Below, piece by piece: positions 1 to 6,989 of a stretch of DNA of 19,621 nt. This stretch comes from Flavobacteriaceae bacterium (lineage in GTDB: Bacteria; Bacteroidota; Bacteroidia; Flavobacteriales; Flavobacteriaceae). Every line of letters begins with the position of its first letter. Position 1 is the stretch's first letter. The notes beneath the pieces were generated by a model. The model ran no database searches. It saw nothing but the letters and a program-made list of their open reading frames with translations, and had not been told where the DNA came from. A program made the translations under genes and the position numbers. The stretch is taken from assembly GCA_002709185.1 (NCBI GenBank), contig PAQB01000011.1, forward strand, positions 19,195-38,815, read 5' to 3'.

Positions 1-452
1 TGCTCAAGCAATTCAGTTCTGAGGGGTTTGTTTTTTATACCAATTATCAAAGTGAAAAAGGAAAGGCATTGGCATCACATCCAAAGGCTTGTTTGTCCTT
101 TCATTGGGAAGGCGCAGAACGACAAGTTATTATCAAAGGGAGTACCGAAAAAATAGCAGCAGAATCAAGTGATGCTTACTTCAGTTCTCGTCCTAGAGGA
201 AGTCAACTAGGTGCTCATGCATCTCATCAAAGTATAGTGGTTGAAAGTCGCTCAGTAATTGAAAACAACCTTAAAACGTTGGAAGAAAAATTTAGAGACC
301 AACCTATACCTCGCCCTAAATTTTGGGGTGGTTTCATTGTAAAACCTATTGAGGTTGAATTTTGGCAAGGACGTGCCAATAGACTTCACGATCGTATTCG
401 TTACCAACTTCAAAAGGATTTTAATTGGAAAGTTGAACGTCTATCTCCTTAA
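1..452 (+). CDS. pdxH: Pyridoxamine 5'-phosphate oxidase, 3' part
   Basis: The frame is open from base 3 at the window edge to the TAA at 450-452, giving 149 residues. PdxH proteins are about 210-220 residues, so roughly the N-terminal third lies outside the window. The enzyme is an FMN-dependent cytosolic oxidase that converts pyridoxamine or pyridoxine 5'-phosphate to pyridoxal 5'-phosphate. Visible family signatures are FVFYTNYQSEKGKAL (FMN and substrate region), SRPRGSQLGAHASHQS, and the C-terminal block GGFIVKPIEVEFWQGRANRL followed by HDR and a terminal RLSP. Internal ATG codons are not starts, because the conserved sequence continues upstream of them. It faces miaE tail to tail across about 150 bases in which I see no clear terminator. 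Identity is confident; only the N-terminus is unseen. Confidence 0.95.
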   Translation, partial: LKQFSSEGFVFYTNYQSEKGKALASHPKACLSFHWEGAERQVIIKGSTEKIAAESSDAYFSSRPRGSQLGAHASHQSIVVESRSVIENNLKTLEEKFRDQPIPRPKFWGGFIVKPIEVEFWQGRANRLHDRIRYQLQKDFNWKVERLSP

Positions 453-603
453 TTATCTAATACTGTGGTTATTTTAAAACTTATATTATAGCAATTGCCT
501 AATTACTTCTAGGCTCCAAATTTAAGATAACCTACTGCGATTGGAGGAATATTTCATAAAAAGTATAAACAATGACGATGGGCGTGCATTTCGCTAGACA
601 AAT
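453..603. other. Convergent gap between pdxH and miaE
   Basis: This 151-base gap separates two convergent genes. I see no GC-rich hairpin with a T-tract, no tRNA and no convincing short gene. The only structure is the self-complementary GCAATTGC near 490-500. Confidence 0.5.
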
Positions 604-1185
604 CTATCCGTGGATACTTTCAGTGCGGCTCAAATCCTTCATGATTTTGGCTTCAAATTCTAAAAGCGCATTCCATTTAGCATCTACTTCGTTGCGATTT
701 CCGTATTGTCTCGCAAAATTTAGAAACATTGTGTAATGGTGGGCTTCACTAATCATCAGTTTTTTATAGAACTTAGCCAGTTTTTGATCGCTTAAATTTT
801 CAGAGAGTAAACGAAATCGCTCACAACTTCTCGCTTCGATTAATGCGGCATAAAGCAGGCGATGCACCAGTTGAGTGGTTCGGCTTCCGCCTTTTGGAAA
901 AAATTTTAAAAGGGCCACTACATAGGCGTCTTTGCGGTCCCTTCCAAGAGTTTTCCCACGTGCAATAATTAAATCGTGTACCATTTTAAAATGGCTGATT
1001 TCTTCCTCTACCAAGGCGGTCATTTCTTGGACAAGTGCCGTATACTCAGGAAATCCAACGATAAGTGATATGGCGGTACTGGCGGCTTTTTGTTCACAAA
1101 AGGCATGATCCGTCAGAATTTCGTCTATGTTCATTTCAGCAATATTGACCCATCTTGGGTCTGTTGGAAGTTTCAGTCCTAACAT
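604..1185 (-). CDS. miaE: tRNA-(ms2io6A)-hydroxylase, MiaE-like ferritin-fold protein
   Basis: This is a 193-residue protein of the MiaE family, diiron monooxygenases that hydroxylate the isopentenyl group of ms2i6A37 in tRNAs reading UNN codons. The opening LGLKLPTDPRWV is typical. The four-helix diiron ligand pattern is visible as Glu31 (CEQKAAS), ExxH at Glu62/His65 (EEISHF), Glu117 (IEARSCERF) and ExxH at Glu147/His150 (SEAHHY). The length matches the family. It starts at an ATG only 3 bases after the dnaX stop on the same strand, so the two are almost certainly co-transcribed. Activity would require MiaA and MiaB, which are not in this window. The ligand assignments come from motif spacing, not from an alignment. 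Confidence 0.9.
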   Translation of the reverse strand: MLGLKLPTDPRWVNIAEMNIDEILTDHAFCEQKAASTAISLIVGFPEYTALVQEMTALVEEEISHFKMVHDLIIARGKTLGRDRKDAYVVALLKFFPKGGSRTTQLVHRLLYAALIEARSCERFRLLSENLSDQKLAKFYKKLMISEAHHYTMFLNFARQYGNRNEVDAKWNALLEFEAKIMKDLSRTESIHG

Positions 1186-1188
1186 GGT

Positions 1189-2928
1189 TTACAATTCTAA
1201 ATTGAAAGTTTTTTTTAAGGATTCTATGGCAGGGTTTCTTGCTTTTAATTTGGCAAACTTTTCTTCCGCAGTGTAAGCAAATTCTTTTTCCATTGATTCA
1301 TTCACTGTAATGTCTAATTTAATGTCAAAATTATTCAAAGATTTTCTTAAAAATTGTAGCAATTCTGTTTGTTGGCGTTCCACTTCTATTTTATTGGTTG
1401 AATTTGGAAATTCTAAGGCAATTAAAAAGTCCTCTTTCAGCTTTGGAATGTCAATCTTAAGAATAGCCGCAAGATTATACCGCCCTTTTGCTTCTAATGA
1501 TTCTACATAGGAACCCCAAGACGCAATCAATTGTGCTTGTGAAAAAGTATCTTTTGGTAAATCCTCTTGATTTATGGCGACGTCCATTTGCCTTATTTGA
1601 TGGTCTTTCTTACGCTGAATACTTTTTAGAGACAAGCCAGAGGATTGTCTATTGCCAATTGGCATTACGGGACTTTTAACAGTCGTTTTGGGGGGTGTTG
1701 GCACCGTGGTTGTGTTTTCTATACCTTCTTTAGGCATCTCAGATTTATTATCTGGGCTGTATGTTTGCTTTGATGGATTATTTTCTTGTACAACAGTAGG
1801 GGGCGTTGTAGGCTCAGATTTTGAAAAATAAGCGGCAGGAATTATGAAGTTAAGGGGCTTTTTTTTTTCTCCATCAAAATTGATAGAGGCTAATTTCATT
1901 AAACAAATCTCCACCAGTAAACGTTGATTTCGACTGCTGCGGTAATTTAAATCACAAGTATTGGCAAGCGATAGGGCTTCACTAAGGAAACTAGTAGTAG
2001 CTTTTTCTGACTGCAATTGATACTTTTCATTGACTGTGGGACCAGTTTCCAACAATTCAAGCGTTTCTGGAGTTTTGGATACAAATAAATCTCTAAAATG
2101 AGATGCAAGACCACTTATGAAATGCTGACCTTCAAAGCCTTTGGAAAGCACTTTATTAAATAAAATTAGAAGGGCAGGAATGTTATTATTTAAGATGAGA
2201 TCTGTGGCCTTAAAAAAAACATCATAATCTAACACATTGAGGTTTTCGGCAACAGCTTGACGTGTCAGCTTTGCCCCTGAAAAGCTTACAACTCTATCAA
2301 AAATTGACAGGGCATCGCGCATGGCACCATCAGATTTTTGAGCAATGATGTGTAAGGCATCGTCATCGGCCTCTACACCTTGCTCTTTAGCAATAAGTTT
2401 TAAATAATTTTTGGCATCTGCAACAGTGATTCTTTTGAAATCAAAAATTTGACAACGCGATAAAATGGTTGGGATAATTTTATGTTTTTCGGTTGTTGCT
2501 AAAATAAAGATGCAATGCTTTGGTGGTTCCTCTAAAGTTTTTAGAAATGCATTAAAAGCATTGGTGGAAAGCATGTGTACTTCATCAATAATATATACTT
2601 TATAAGCACCAATTTGAGGCGGAATCCTTACTTGATCTGTCAAATTACGAATGTCATCAACGGAGTTGTTAGATGCAGCATCTAATTCAAAAATATTGAA
2701 GGCATAATCTTCATTGTTATCAACCTCACCTTGGCTATTGATCATTTTAGCCAATATACGGGCACAAGTGGTTTTACCAACCCCTCTGGGACCTGTAAAA
2801 AGTAAGGCTTGCGCTAAATGATTGTCTTTAATGGCTTTTTCAAGGGTGGTTGTAATGGCCGACTGACCCACAACGTCCTTGAACGATTGGGGTCTGTATT
2901 TTAATGCAGATACAATAAATTTTTCCAT
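1189..2928 (-). CDS. dnaX: DNA polymerase III subunit gamma/tau
   Basis: This is the clamp-loader ATPase of the replisome, 579 residues from the ATG at 2928. A TTG nine bases upstream would add three residues but lies inside a -7-like promoter element. The AAA+ core shows Walker A GPRGVGKT (46-53), Walker B DEVH (115-118), the sensor-1 region LATTEKHK and the arginine finger SRC (157-159). Domain III ends near residue 355. It is followed by a Pro/Thr/Ser-rich linker and a small C-terminal tau domain (about 455-579). The four-cysteine zinc module normally found between Walker A and the ELDAASNN block is missing; the segment around residues 61-80 has no cysteine. An A10 tract at codons 354-357 could yield a shorter gamma form (see separate entry). 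miaE follows 3 bases downstream. Confidence 0.96.
   Translation of the reverse strand: MEKFIVSALKYRPQSFKDVVGQSAITTTLEKAIKDNHLAQALLFTGPRGVGKTTCARILAKMINSQGEVDNNEDYAFNIFELDAASNNSVDDIRNLTDQVRIPPQIGAYKVYIIDEVHMLSTNAFNAFLKTLEEPPKHCIFILATTEKHKIIPTILSRCQIFDFKRITVADAKNYLKLIAKEQGVEADDDALHIIAQKSDGAMRDALSIFDRVVSFSGAKLTRQAVAENLNVLDYDVFFKATDLILNNNIPALLILFNKVLSKGFEGQHFISGLASHFRDLFVSKTPETLELLETGPTVNEKYQLQSEKATTSFLSEALSLANTCDLNYRSSRNQRLLVEICLMKLASINFDGEKKKPLNFIIPAAYFSKSEPTTPPTVVQENNPSKQTYSPDNKSEMPKEGIENTTTVPTPPKTTVKSPVMPIGNRQSSGLSLKSIQRKKDHQIRQMDVAINQEDLPKDTFSQAQLIASWGSYVESLEAKGRYNLAAILKIDIPKLKEDFLIALEFPNSTNKIEVERQQTELLQFLRKSLNNFDIKLDITVNESMEKEFAYTAEEKFAKLKARNPAIESLKKTFNLEL
1850..1869 (-). promoter_or_regulatory. 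Candidate dnaX slippage/frameshift site (A10)
   Basis: Read on the minus strand, codons 354-357 of dnaX are GAA AAA AAA AAG, an uninterrupted run of ten A followed by G. A -1 ribosomal shift, or insertion of one A by the polymerase, reads Lys-Ala-Pro and then TAA (1852-1850), giving a 359-residue product. Loss of one A also stops soon after (Lys-Ser-Pro-Leu-Thr-Ser, stop). The run sits at the junction between clamp-loader domain III and the tau-specific part, the same place where E. coli (A AAA AAG, ribosomal) and Thermus (A9, transcriptional) dnaX make gamma. I see no convincing stimulatory hairpin after it, which favours transcriptional slippage. Function is inferred. Confidence 0.6.
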
Positions 2929-2934
2929 TGTTAA

Positions 2935-2942
2935 CAAATTTA
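2935..2942 (-). promoter_or_regulatory. Candidate -7 promoter element for dnaX-miaE
   Basis: TAAATTTG on the minus strand matches the Bacteroidota -7 consensus TAnnTTTG exactly. It ends only six bases before the dnaX ATG, so transcription from it would begin at or next to the start codon. No convincing -33 TTTG is seen at the usual spacing. Confidence 0.4.
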
Positions 2943-3008
2943 AATATTCAAGTCTAAAATCATTGGATTACGCAATATAAAATAATGAGGAGTTATCAAC
3001 AATTTACG

Positions 3009-3016
3009 TATTTTTG
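3009..3016 (+). promoter_or_regulatory. -7 promoter element of rnpB
   Basis: TATTTTTG is an exact match to TAnnTTTG. It lies five bases before the first base of the RNase P RNA closing helix, so the predicted start of transcription coincides with the expected 5' end of the RNA. The -33 region is weak. Confidence 0.6.
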
Positions 3017-3020
3017 CGTC

Positions 3021-3320
3021 AAAGCAGATCGCCTTATCGCTGTTCGTTTTACGAAGAGAGGAAAGTCCGAACACCGCAGTGCAGCATAGTGGTTAACGGC
3101 CACCAATTGTGAAATTAGGAAAAGTGCAACAGAAAGAATGTACAGGTTAAGCTGTAGTGAAATCAGGTAAACTCTATGCGGTGCAATGCCATGTAAATCA
3201 ACGCTTGAGTGCGGCACGTACAATGTTGAAGGGTAGGCAGCTAAAGTTTTCTGGTAACAGAAAATGTAGATAAATGATAAGGGCCTTGATGGGTACAGAA
3301 TTCGGCTTATAGATCTGCTT
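3021..3320 (+). ncRNA. rnpB: RNase P RNA (M1 RNA)
   Basis: This is the catalytic RNA of RNase P, which removes 5' leaders from tRNA precursors. The universally conserved 5' block GAGGAAAGTCCGAACACC begins near 3057. Its P4 partner block ACAGAATTCGGCTTATAG is at 3295-3312. A perfect nine-base P1 pair, AAGCAGATC (3022-3030) with GATCTGCTT (3312-3320), closes the molecule. Internal stretches such as GCAGCATAGTGGTTAACGGC also fit bacterial type A RNase P RNA. At about 300 nt it is compact. It lies between divergent dnaX and convergent rsmD, with an exact -7 promoter element just upstream. An overlapping minus-strand frame of 75 codons is not a gene. Confidence 0.95.
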
Positions 3321-3327
3321 TTTTTTA
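3312..3327 (+). terminator. T-tract after the rnpB P1 helix
   Basis: The 3' strand of P1 is followed immediately by eight T (3319-3326), resembling an intrinsic terminator in which the long-range P1 helix, or a local fold, supplies the stem. The T-run overlaps the TAA stop of rsmD on the other strand (3325-3327). Confidence 0.5.
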
Positions 3328-3858
3328 TTCAAAAAAACTAAAACAATTTCCCCCATAGGTTTTCAACTCAATAAAGTTTTCAATAAAGCTTAAATTGGTG
3401 TGTTTGGAGTGCTCGACAATGCAAATGCCATTGGGATTGATAAGTTTTCGCTCGAAAATAGTTTGTACTAATTTCTCAAAATTAGCTTGTTCCAATGCAT
3501 AGGGTGGATCTGCAAAAATTAAATCATATTTTTCAATGGTTTTTTCCAAATACGTAAATGCATCTAAATTAAATGCTTCAATAGGCATTTCTAATAATTT
3601 AGAGGTTTCCTTAATAAACTTAATACAACGACGGTCTTTTTCAATGGCCTGAACGGAAGTGGTCCCACGTGAGCAAAATTCATAACTGATATTTCCAGTA
3701 CCGGAAAACAAATCTAGTACTTTTAGTTTATCGAAATCGAATCGGTTTGACAAAATATTAAAAAGCGCTTCTTTGGCCATGTCGGTTGTGGGGCGGACTG
3801 GCAGCTTTTTAGGTGCCTGCAAACGCCTTCCTTTGTGATTGCCAGAGATAATACGCAT
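3325..3858 (-). CDS. rsmD: 16S rRNA (guanine(966)-N2)-methyltransferase RsmD
   Basis: This 177-residue SAM-dependent methyltransferase modifies G966 of 16S rRNA in the small subunit. The N-terminal signature MRIISGNHKGRRLQAPK and the RPTTDMAKEALFNIL block are diagnostic. The SAM-binding motif DLFSGTG is at 49-55 and the catalytic DPPY at 117-120. The length is normal for the family. Its ATG shares one base with the stop of the upstream DUF3822 gene (TAATG), indicating translational coupling. At the 3' end its stop overlaps the T-tract of rnpB, so read-through transcripts of rsmD would be antisense to the RNase P RNA. Confidence 0.95.
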   Translation of the reverse strand: MRIISGNHKGRRLQAPKKLPVRPTTDMAKEALFNILSNRFDFDKLKVLDLFSGTGNISYEFCSRGTTSVQAIEKDRRCIKFIKETSKLLEMPIEAFNLDAFTYLEKTIEKYDLIFADPPYALEQANFEKLVQTIFERKLINPNGICIVEHSKHTNLSFIENFIELKTYGGNCFSFFE

Positions 3859-4625
3859 TAAATACTATTTAAAAGTGTGAAATTTTGAGTAGAATTGTTT
3901 TGCGCACATCTAATGTTTGAAAAACCAAGCATAGACACATGACGGATGTATTTGTAGGCCATGTCATACAATGCGTCGTTTTCTGTTATCGCGCCTAACA
4001 AAACGCATTTAAAATGCTCTGGGTTTAATTCCAACTGTTCCGCAGTAAAAAGGATGTAATATATAAAATCCTCTTTGGTTTGGTATTCAAATTGGTTGTA
4101 CAAAAGTAGATTGTCGTCTTTGACTACGACCAAGTCAAAACAAGAAGATTCAACGTTTACAAAGACTTTTAGCTCCGAGTTATTTTTCTCCAACTGTAGA
4201 ATTTTATCAATAAGAACTGTAGCAGCATGCTTGTACTCAAAACTTCCAAAACGCTCAAAAATATAATTATTGATATTGACATAGGGGACATAGACCAACA
4301 TCATATCTTCATTTTGAATGGCGTCGTAGGTTATAAAATCAGTTTTAAAAATTTTTGTGTTGTATTTTAAATAATCAGATAAATGCGCTTCTTCAAACAG
4401 TGGTGCAGGAACTAAAGTTTGCATTTCATTTTGATGAATGATTTGAACTTTAGCAAAGGTAGTTTGCAAGCTTTCGTGGGTATTGAAAGCCTCTATAATT
4501 TTCTCTAAAAGTACTTTAGGTGTGCACTTTTTTTCAAAATCTTGAGCTATGAAATTAACAATAGAATCTGAGAATGTATCTAGTATCAAAAAAGAAAGTC
4601 CACTCAAGCCTGCTTGAATGGACAA
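3858..4625 (-). CDS. DUF3822 family protein
   Basis: This 255-residue protein, counted from a TTG at 4625, belongs by its opening (LSIQAGLSGLSFLILD) and its position upstream of rsmD to DUF3822, a Bacteroidota family of unknown function. From memory, a structure in this family was described as having an actin-like ATPase fold; that is recollection, not seen here. No signal peptide or membrane segment is visible. There is no ATG start. The frame stays open upstream to a stop at 4692-4694, and the translation immediately before the TTG (IQTNNNISEQNLV) resembles a genuine N-terminus, so translation may begin at an ATT near 4664-4667 inside the previous gene's 3' end. It is coupled to rsmD by the TAATG overlap. 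Confidence 0.8.
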   Translation of the reverse strand: MSIQAGLSGLSFLILDTFSDSIVNFIAQDFEKKCTPKVLLEKIIEAFNTHESLQTTFAKVQIIHQNEMQTLVPAPLFEEAHLSDYLKYNTKIFKTDFITYDAIQNEDMMLVYVPYVNINNYIFERFGSFEYKHAATVLIDKILQLEKNNSELKVFVNVESSCFDLVVVKDDNLLLYNQFEYQTKEDFIYYILFTAEQLELNPEHFKCVLLGAITENDALYDMAYKYIRHVSMLGFSNIRCAQNNSTQNFTLLNSI

Positions 4626-4647
4626 TACTAAATTTTGTTCCGATATG

Positions 4648-5379
4648 TTATTGTTCGTTTGAATAATTCTTTGGCCAATTTCCGTTGGTATTTACCTCAT
4701 CCATGGAACCTACTTTTAAAGTGGGTCCATTTACCCCTTCAACCGACATTACCTCCTCTTCTTTATCAATTAGGTTTTCGTCTTGGTCATACAAAAGTAA
4801 TTCTTTCGCTACAGAAACTTCGAATACGGGAATATTTAGTCCATTTTGAGGCACATATCCAGTTTCTAATTTGAATATCTGATCGGGTTTCCCAACAGGA
4901 ACATTCATCATGGTTTTATAGCGTGGATCAATTCCAAATAGCGAATCAAGAACCGGGACAAAACCCAGAGTGTCAATGATAACAATATCTTTGGTGGTGT
5001 CAACTCCGTAGCGTTTTGTTAATACTTTATCAATGATTGTAGAATCTCTTCTTTGTGTGATGGTAAATTTTTCATTTTCAATAAATTTGACTAAAGAATC
5101 CCAATTGTTTTGGAATTTTCCAGTTACGGTTTTGTGAGCCAGTTGCGAATCTCGTATGTCTTTGAGATTCTCAATGACAATTTTATAGCGTTTTTCCTTT
5201 TCTTTATTGAATTGAATTTCTCCATATATTGACATAAAAGTTATGTAAGCCAAAAGAATTATGATTGACCACAAACCAACAAGAATGGCAGATTTGAATT
5301 TTTTTGGAATGTATTTATCAATCAACCAAACAATTAGTATTGTTAGAATAATAACAGCAATAATAGAGAAGATGGCCAT
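4648..5379 (-). CDS. Unknown membrane-anchored protein
   Basis: I do not recognise this 243-residue protein beyond its likely being a conserved flavobacterial hypothetical. It opens with a hydrophobic helix (about residues 3-20), a short basic loop (DKYIPKKFK), and a second helix (about 31-50), predicting two membrane spans. A charged, probably helical stretch follows (about 55-85, NKEKEKRYKIVIENLKDIRD), then a soluble domain rich in beta-type residues. The part KDIRDSQLAHKTVTGKFQNN resembles the start of soluble regions in pilin-like or secretion-associated proteins, but that is weak. With both helices near the N-terminus, the C-terminal domain lies on the same side as the N-terminus, orientation unknown. 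It heads the run leading to DUF3822 and rsmD and has an exact -7 element upstream. Confidence 0.75.
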   Translation of the reverse strand: MAIFSIIAVIILTILIVWLIDKYIPKKFKSAILVGLWSIIILLAYITFMSIYGEIQFNKEKEKRYKIVIENLKDIRDSQLAHKTVTGKFQNNWDSLVKFIENEKFTITQRRDSTIIDKVLTKRYGVDTTKDIVIIDTLGFVPVLDSLFGIDPRYKTMMNVPVGKPDQIFKLETGYVPQNGLNIPVFEVSVAKELLLYDQDENLIDKEEEVMSVEGVNGPTLKVGSMDEVNTNGNWPKNYSNEQ

Positions 5380-5408
5380 AGTTTTGTATTAAGAAATATC
5401 AATAAGGA

Positions 5409-5416
5409 CAAATCTA
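5409..5416 (-). promoter_or_regulatory. -7 promoter element for the 5379-3325 minus-strand run
   Basis: TAGATTTG on the minus strand is an exact TAnnTTTG match 29 bases before the ATG at 5379. A TTG lies 15 bases further upstream, slightly closer than the usual -33 spacing. Confidence 0.5.
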
Positions 5417-5462
5417 CAATTTTTTTTTATTCAATAAAGTGAATGCGGCCAAAAATCATTCT

Positions 5463-5470
5463 TATCTTTG
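5463..5470 (+). promoter_or_regulatory. -7 promoter element for the RecD-like helicase
   Basis: TATCTTTG is an exact TAnnTTTG match. It lies inside the first 20 codons of the longest possible reading frame and 28 bases before the internal ATG at 5499, which argues that 5499 is the true start. Confidence 0.5.
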
Positions 5471-5498
5471 GTTGAACTATTTTCAGCTTTTTAATTCA

Positions 5499-6923
5499 AT
5501 GACCGCATCTGAATTTTATCAATTATTAAAATCGGGTTTTCCGTTCATACCAACGGCCAAGCAATCCCTTAGTCTTCAGCGATTATCGGCCTATATCTTT
5601 GAGTCTACAAAAGAAGACATCTTTCTTTTGAAGGGTTATGCTGGGACTGGTAAAACCACCATTATTGGAACGCTTGTACAAAATTTATGGAAAGTAAAGA
5701 GAAAAGTAATTATGTTGGCACCCACAGGGCGTGCTGCTAAAGTAATATCAAGTTATGCTGCCAAAGAAGCTTTCACCATTCACAAAAAGATTTATGTGCC
5801 AAGGGCTGATAAAAATGGAAAAATGAGCTTCATTTTAGGCCCCAATAAGTATAAAAATACACTTTTTATCATTGATGAAGCTTCAATGATATCAGATGTT
5901 TCTAGCCAATCACGCCTTTTTGGAAGTGGTGCTTTATTGGATGATTTGATTCAATTTGTATATTCTGGTCATCAATGTAGATTGTTGCTTATTGGCGATA
6001 CTGCACAGTTACCTCCAATCAATATTGAATTAAGTCCTGCACTTAATGCTAATAAACTTGAACTGAACTATAATAAAAATGTCACTTCTATTGAATTAGA
6101 TGAAGTGGTGCGTCAAGATCTTGATTCTGGTATCCTTTACAATGCGACAGAACTTCGAGAATGTATCTCAAACCAATTCTTTGAAAGTTTCGAATTTAAA
6201 TTAGATGGGTTTAGTGATATCATACGGCTTGTTGACGGCCACGATATTATGGATGCCATAAACGAATCTTATTCTCAACTTGGAAACGAAGAAACAGCCC
6301 TAATTGTACGATCTAATAAACGTGCCAATCTGTATAATCAGCAAATTCGTTCACGCATCTTATTCAATGAACACGAATTGACTGCGGGTGATTTTTTAAT
6401 GATTGTTAGAAATAATTACTTTTGGCTCAAGCCAAGCAGTGAGGCTGGGTTTATTGCCAACGGGGATATCATTGAAGTTTTGGAAGTTTTTAGCATAAAA
6501 GCACTTTATGGTTTTCGTTTTGCAGAAGTAAAAATAAGATTGGTGGATTACCCCAAAATGAAACCTTTTGAAACAGTTTTGATGTTGGACACTATTGGAT
6601 TGGAAACCCCCTCTCTGCCTTATGAGGATGCCAATGCATTGTATCAAGAGGTCCTAAAAGACTTTGAAAATGAAACTTCCGGCTACAAAAAGTTTTTAGG
6701 CGTTAAGAAAAATAAATACCTCAATTCACTTCAGGTAAAATTTTCCTATGCCATGACCTGTCATAAATCACAGGGGGGGCAATGGAACACAGTATTTGTA
6801 GAGCAGCCTTATTTGCCTAATGGGATTGACATGGATTATTTGAGATGGCTTTACACCGCAGTTACGAGAGCCAAAGAAAAACTATTTCTTATCGGTTTTA
6901 GTGATCAATTTTTTGAATCCTAA
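5499..6923 (+). CDS. RecD-like superfamily 1B DNA helicase
   Basis: This is a 474-residue ATP-dependent helicase of the RecD/TraA-like group. With ATG 5499 as residue 1, motifs appear in order: Walker A GYAGTGKT (46-53), motif Ia LAPTGRAAK, Walker B DEAS (126-129), motif III GDTAQLPP (166-173), an arginine-containing DEVVRQDLDSG, motif V MTCHKSQGGQW (419-429) and motif VI YTAVTRAKEKL (452-462). The end matches the UvrD_C_2-type fold. It is a stand-alone helicase: no recB, recC or nuclease domain is adjacent, and it lacks the long N-terminal region of RecD2. The frame can be extended to 5439, but that extension contains the promoter-like element. It is divergent from the unknown membrane protein. 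A repair or recombination role is inferred from the family only. Confidence 0.88.
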   Translation: MTASEFYQLLKSGFPFIPTAKQSLSLQRLSAYIFESTKEDIFLLKGYAGTGKTTIIGTLVQNLWKVKRKVIMLAPTGRAAKVISSYAAKEAFTIHKKIYVPRADKNGKMSFILGPNKYKNTLFIIDEASMISDVSSQSRLFGSGALLDDLIQFVYSGHQCRLLLIGDTAQLPPINIELSPALNANKLELNYNKNVTSIELDEVVRQDLDSGILYNATELRECISNQFFESFEFKLDGFSDIIRLVDGHDIMDAINESYSQLGNEETALIVRSNKRANLYNQQIRSRILFNEHELTAGDFLMIVRNNYFWLKPSSEAGFIANGDIIEVLEVFSIKALYGFRFAEVKIRLVDYPKMKPFETVLMLDTIGLETPSLPYEDANALYQEVLKDFENETSGYKKFLGVKKNKYLNSLQVKFSYAMTCHKSQGGQWNTVFVEQPYLPNGIDMDYLRWLYTAVTRAKEKLFLIGFSDQFFES

Positions 6924-6989
6924 GCAATTAACACTTCTTTAATTTATGGCTCAAAAAAAAAATGTATTTTTATCGTTAAATTGAATTTA

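Noticed and set aside
541..603. Possible short + strand gene starting at an ATG near 572
   Set aside because: The frame runs antisense into miaE with no recognisable sequence, and no promoter element was seen.
2996..3223. 75-codon reading frame on the minus strand
   Set aside because: It lies entirely across the RNase P RNA gene and has no protein-like character.
6396..6647. 83-codon frame on the minus strand
   Set aside because: It is antisense within the helicase gene, without any protein features.
6950..6989. Promoter for kdsB (TATTTTTA)
   Set aside because: It has one mismatch to the -7 consensus and no -33; in such AT-rich DNA it is too weak to list as a feature.
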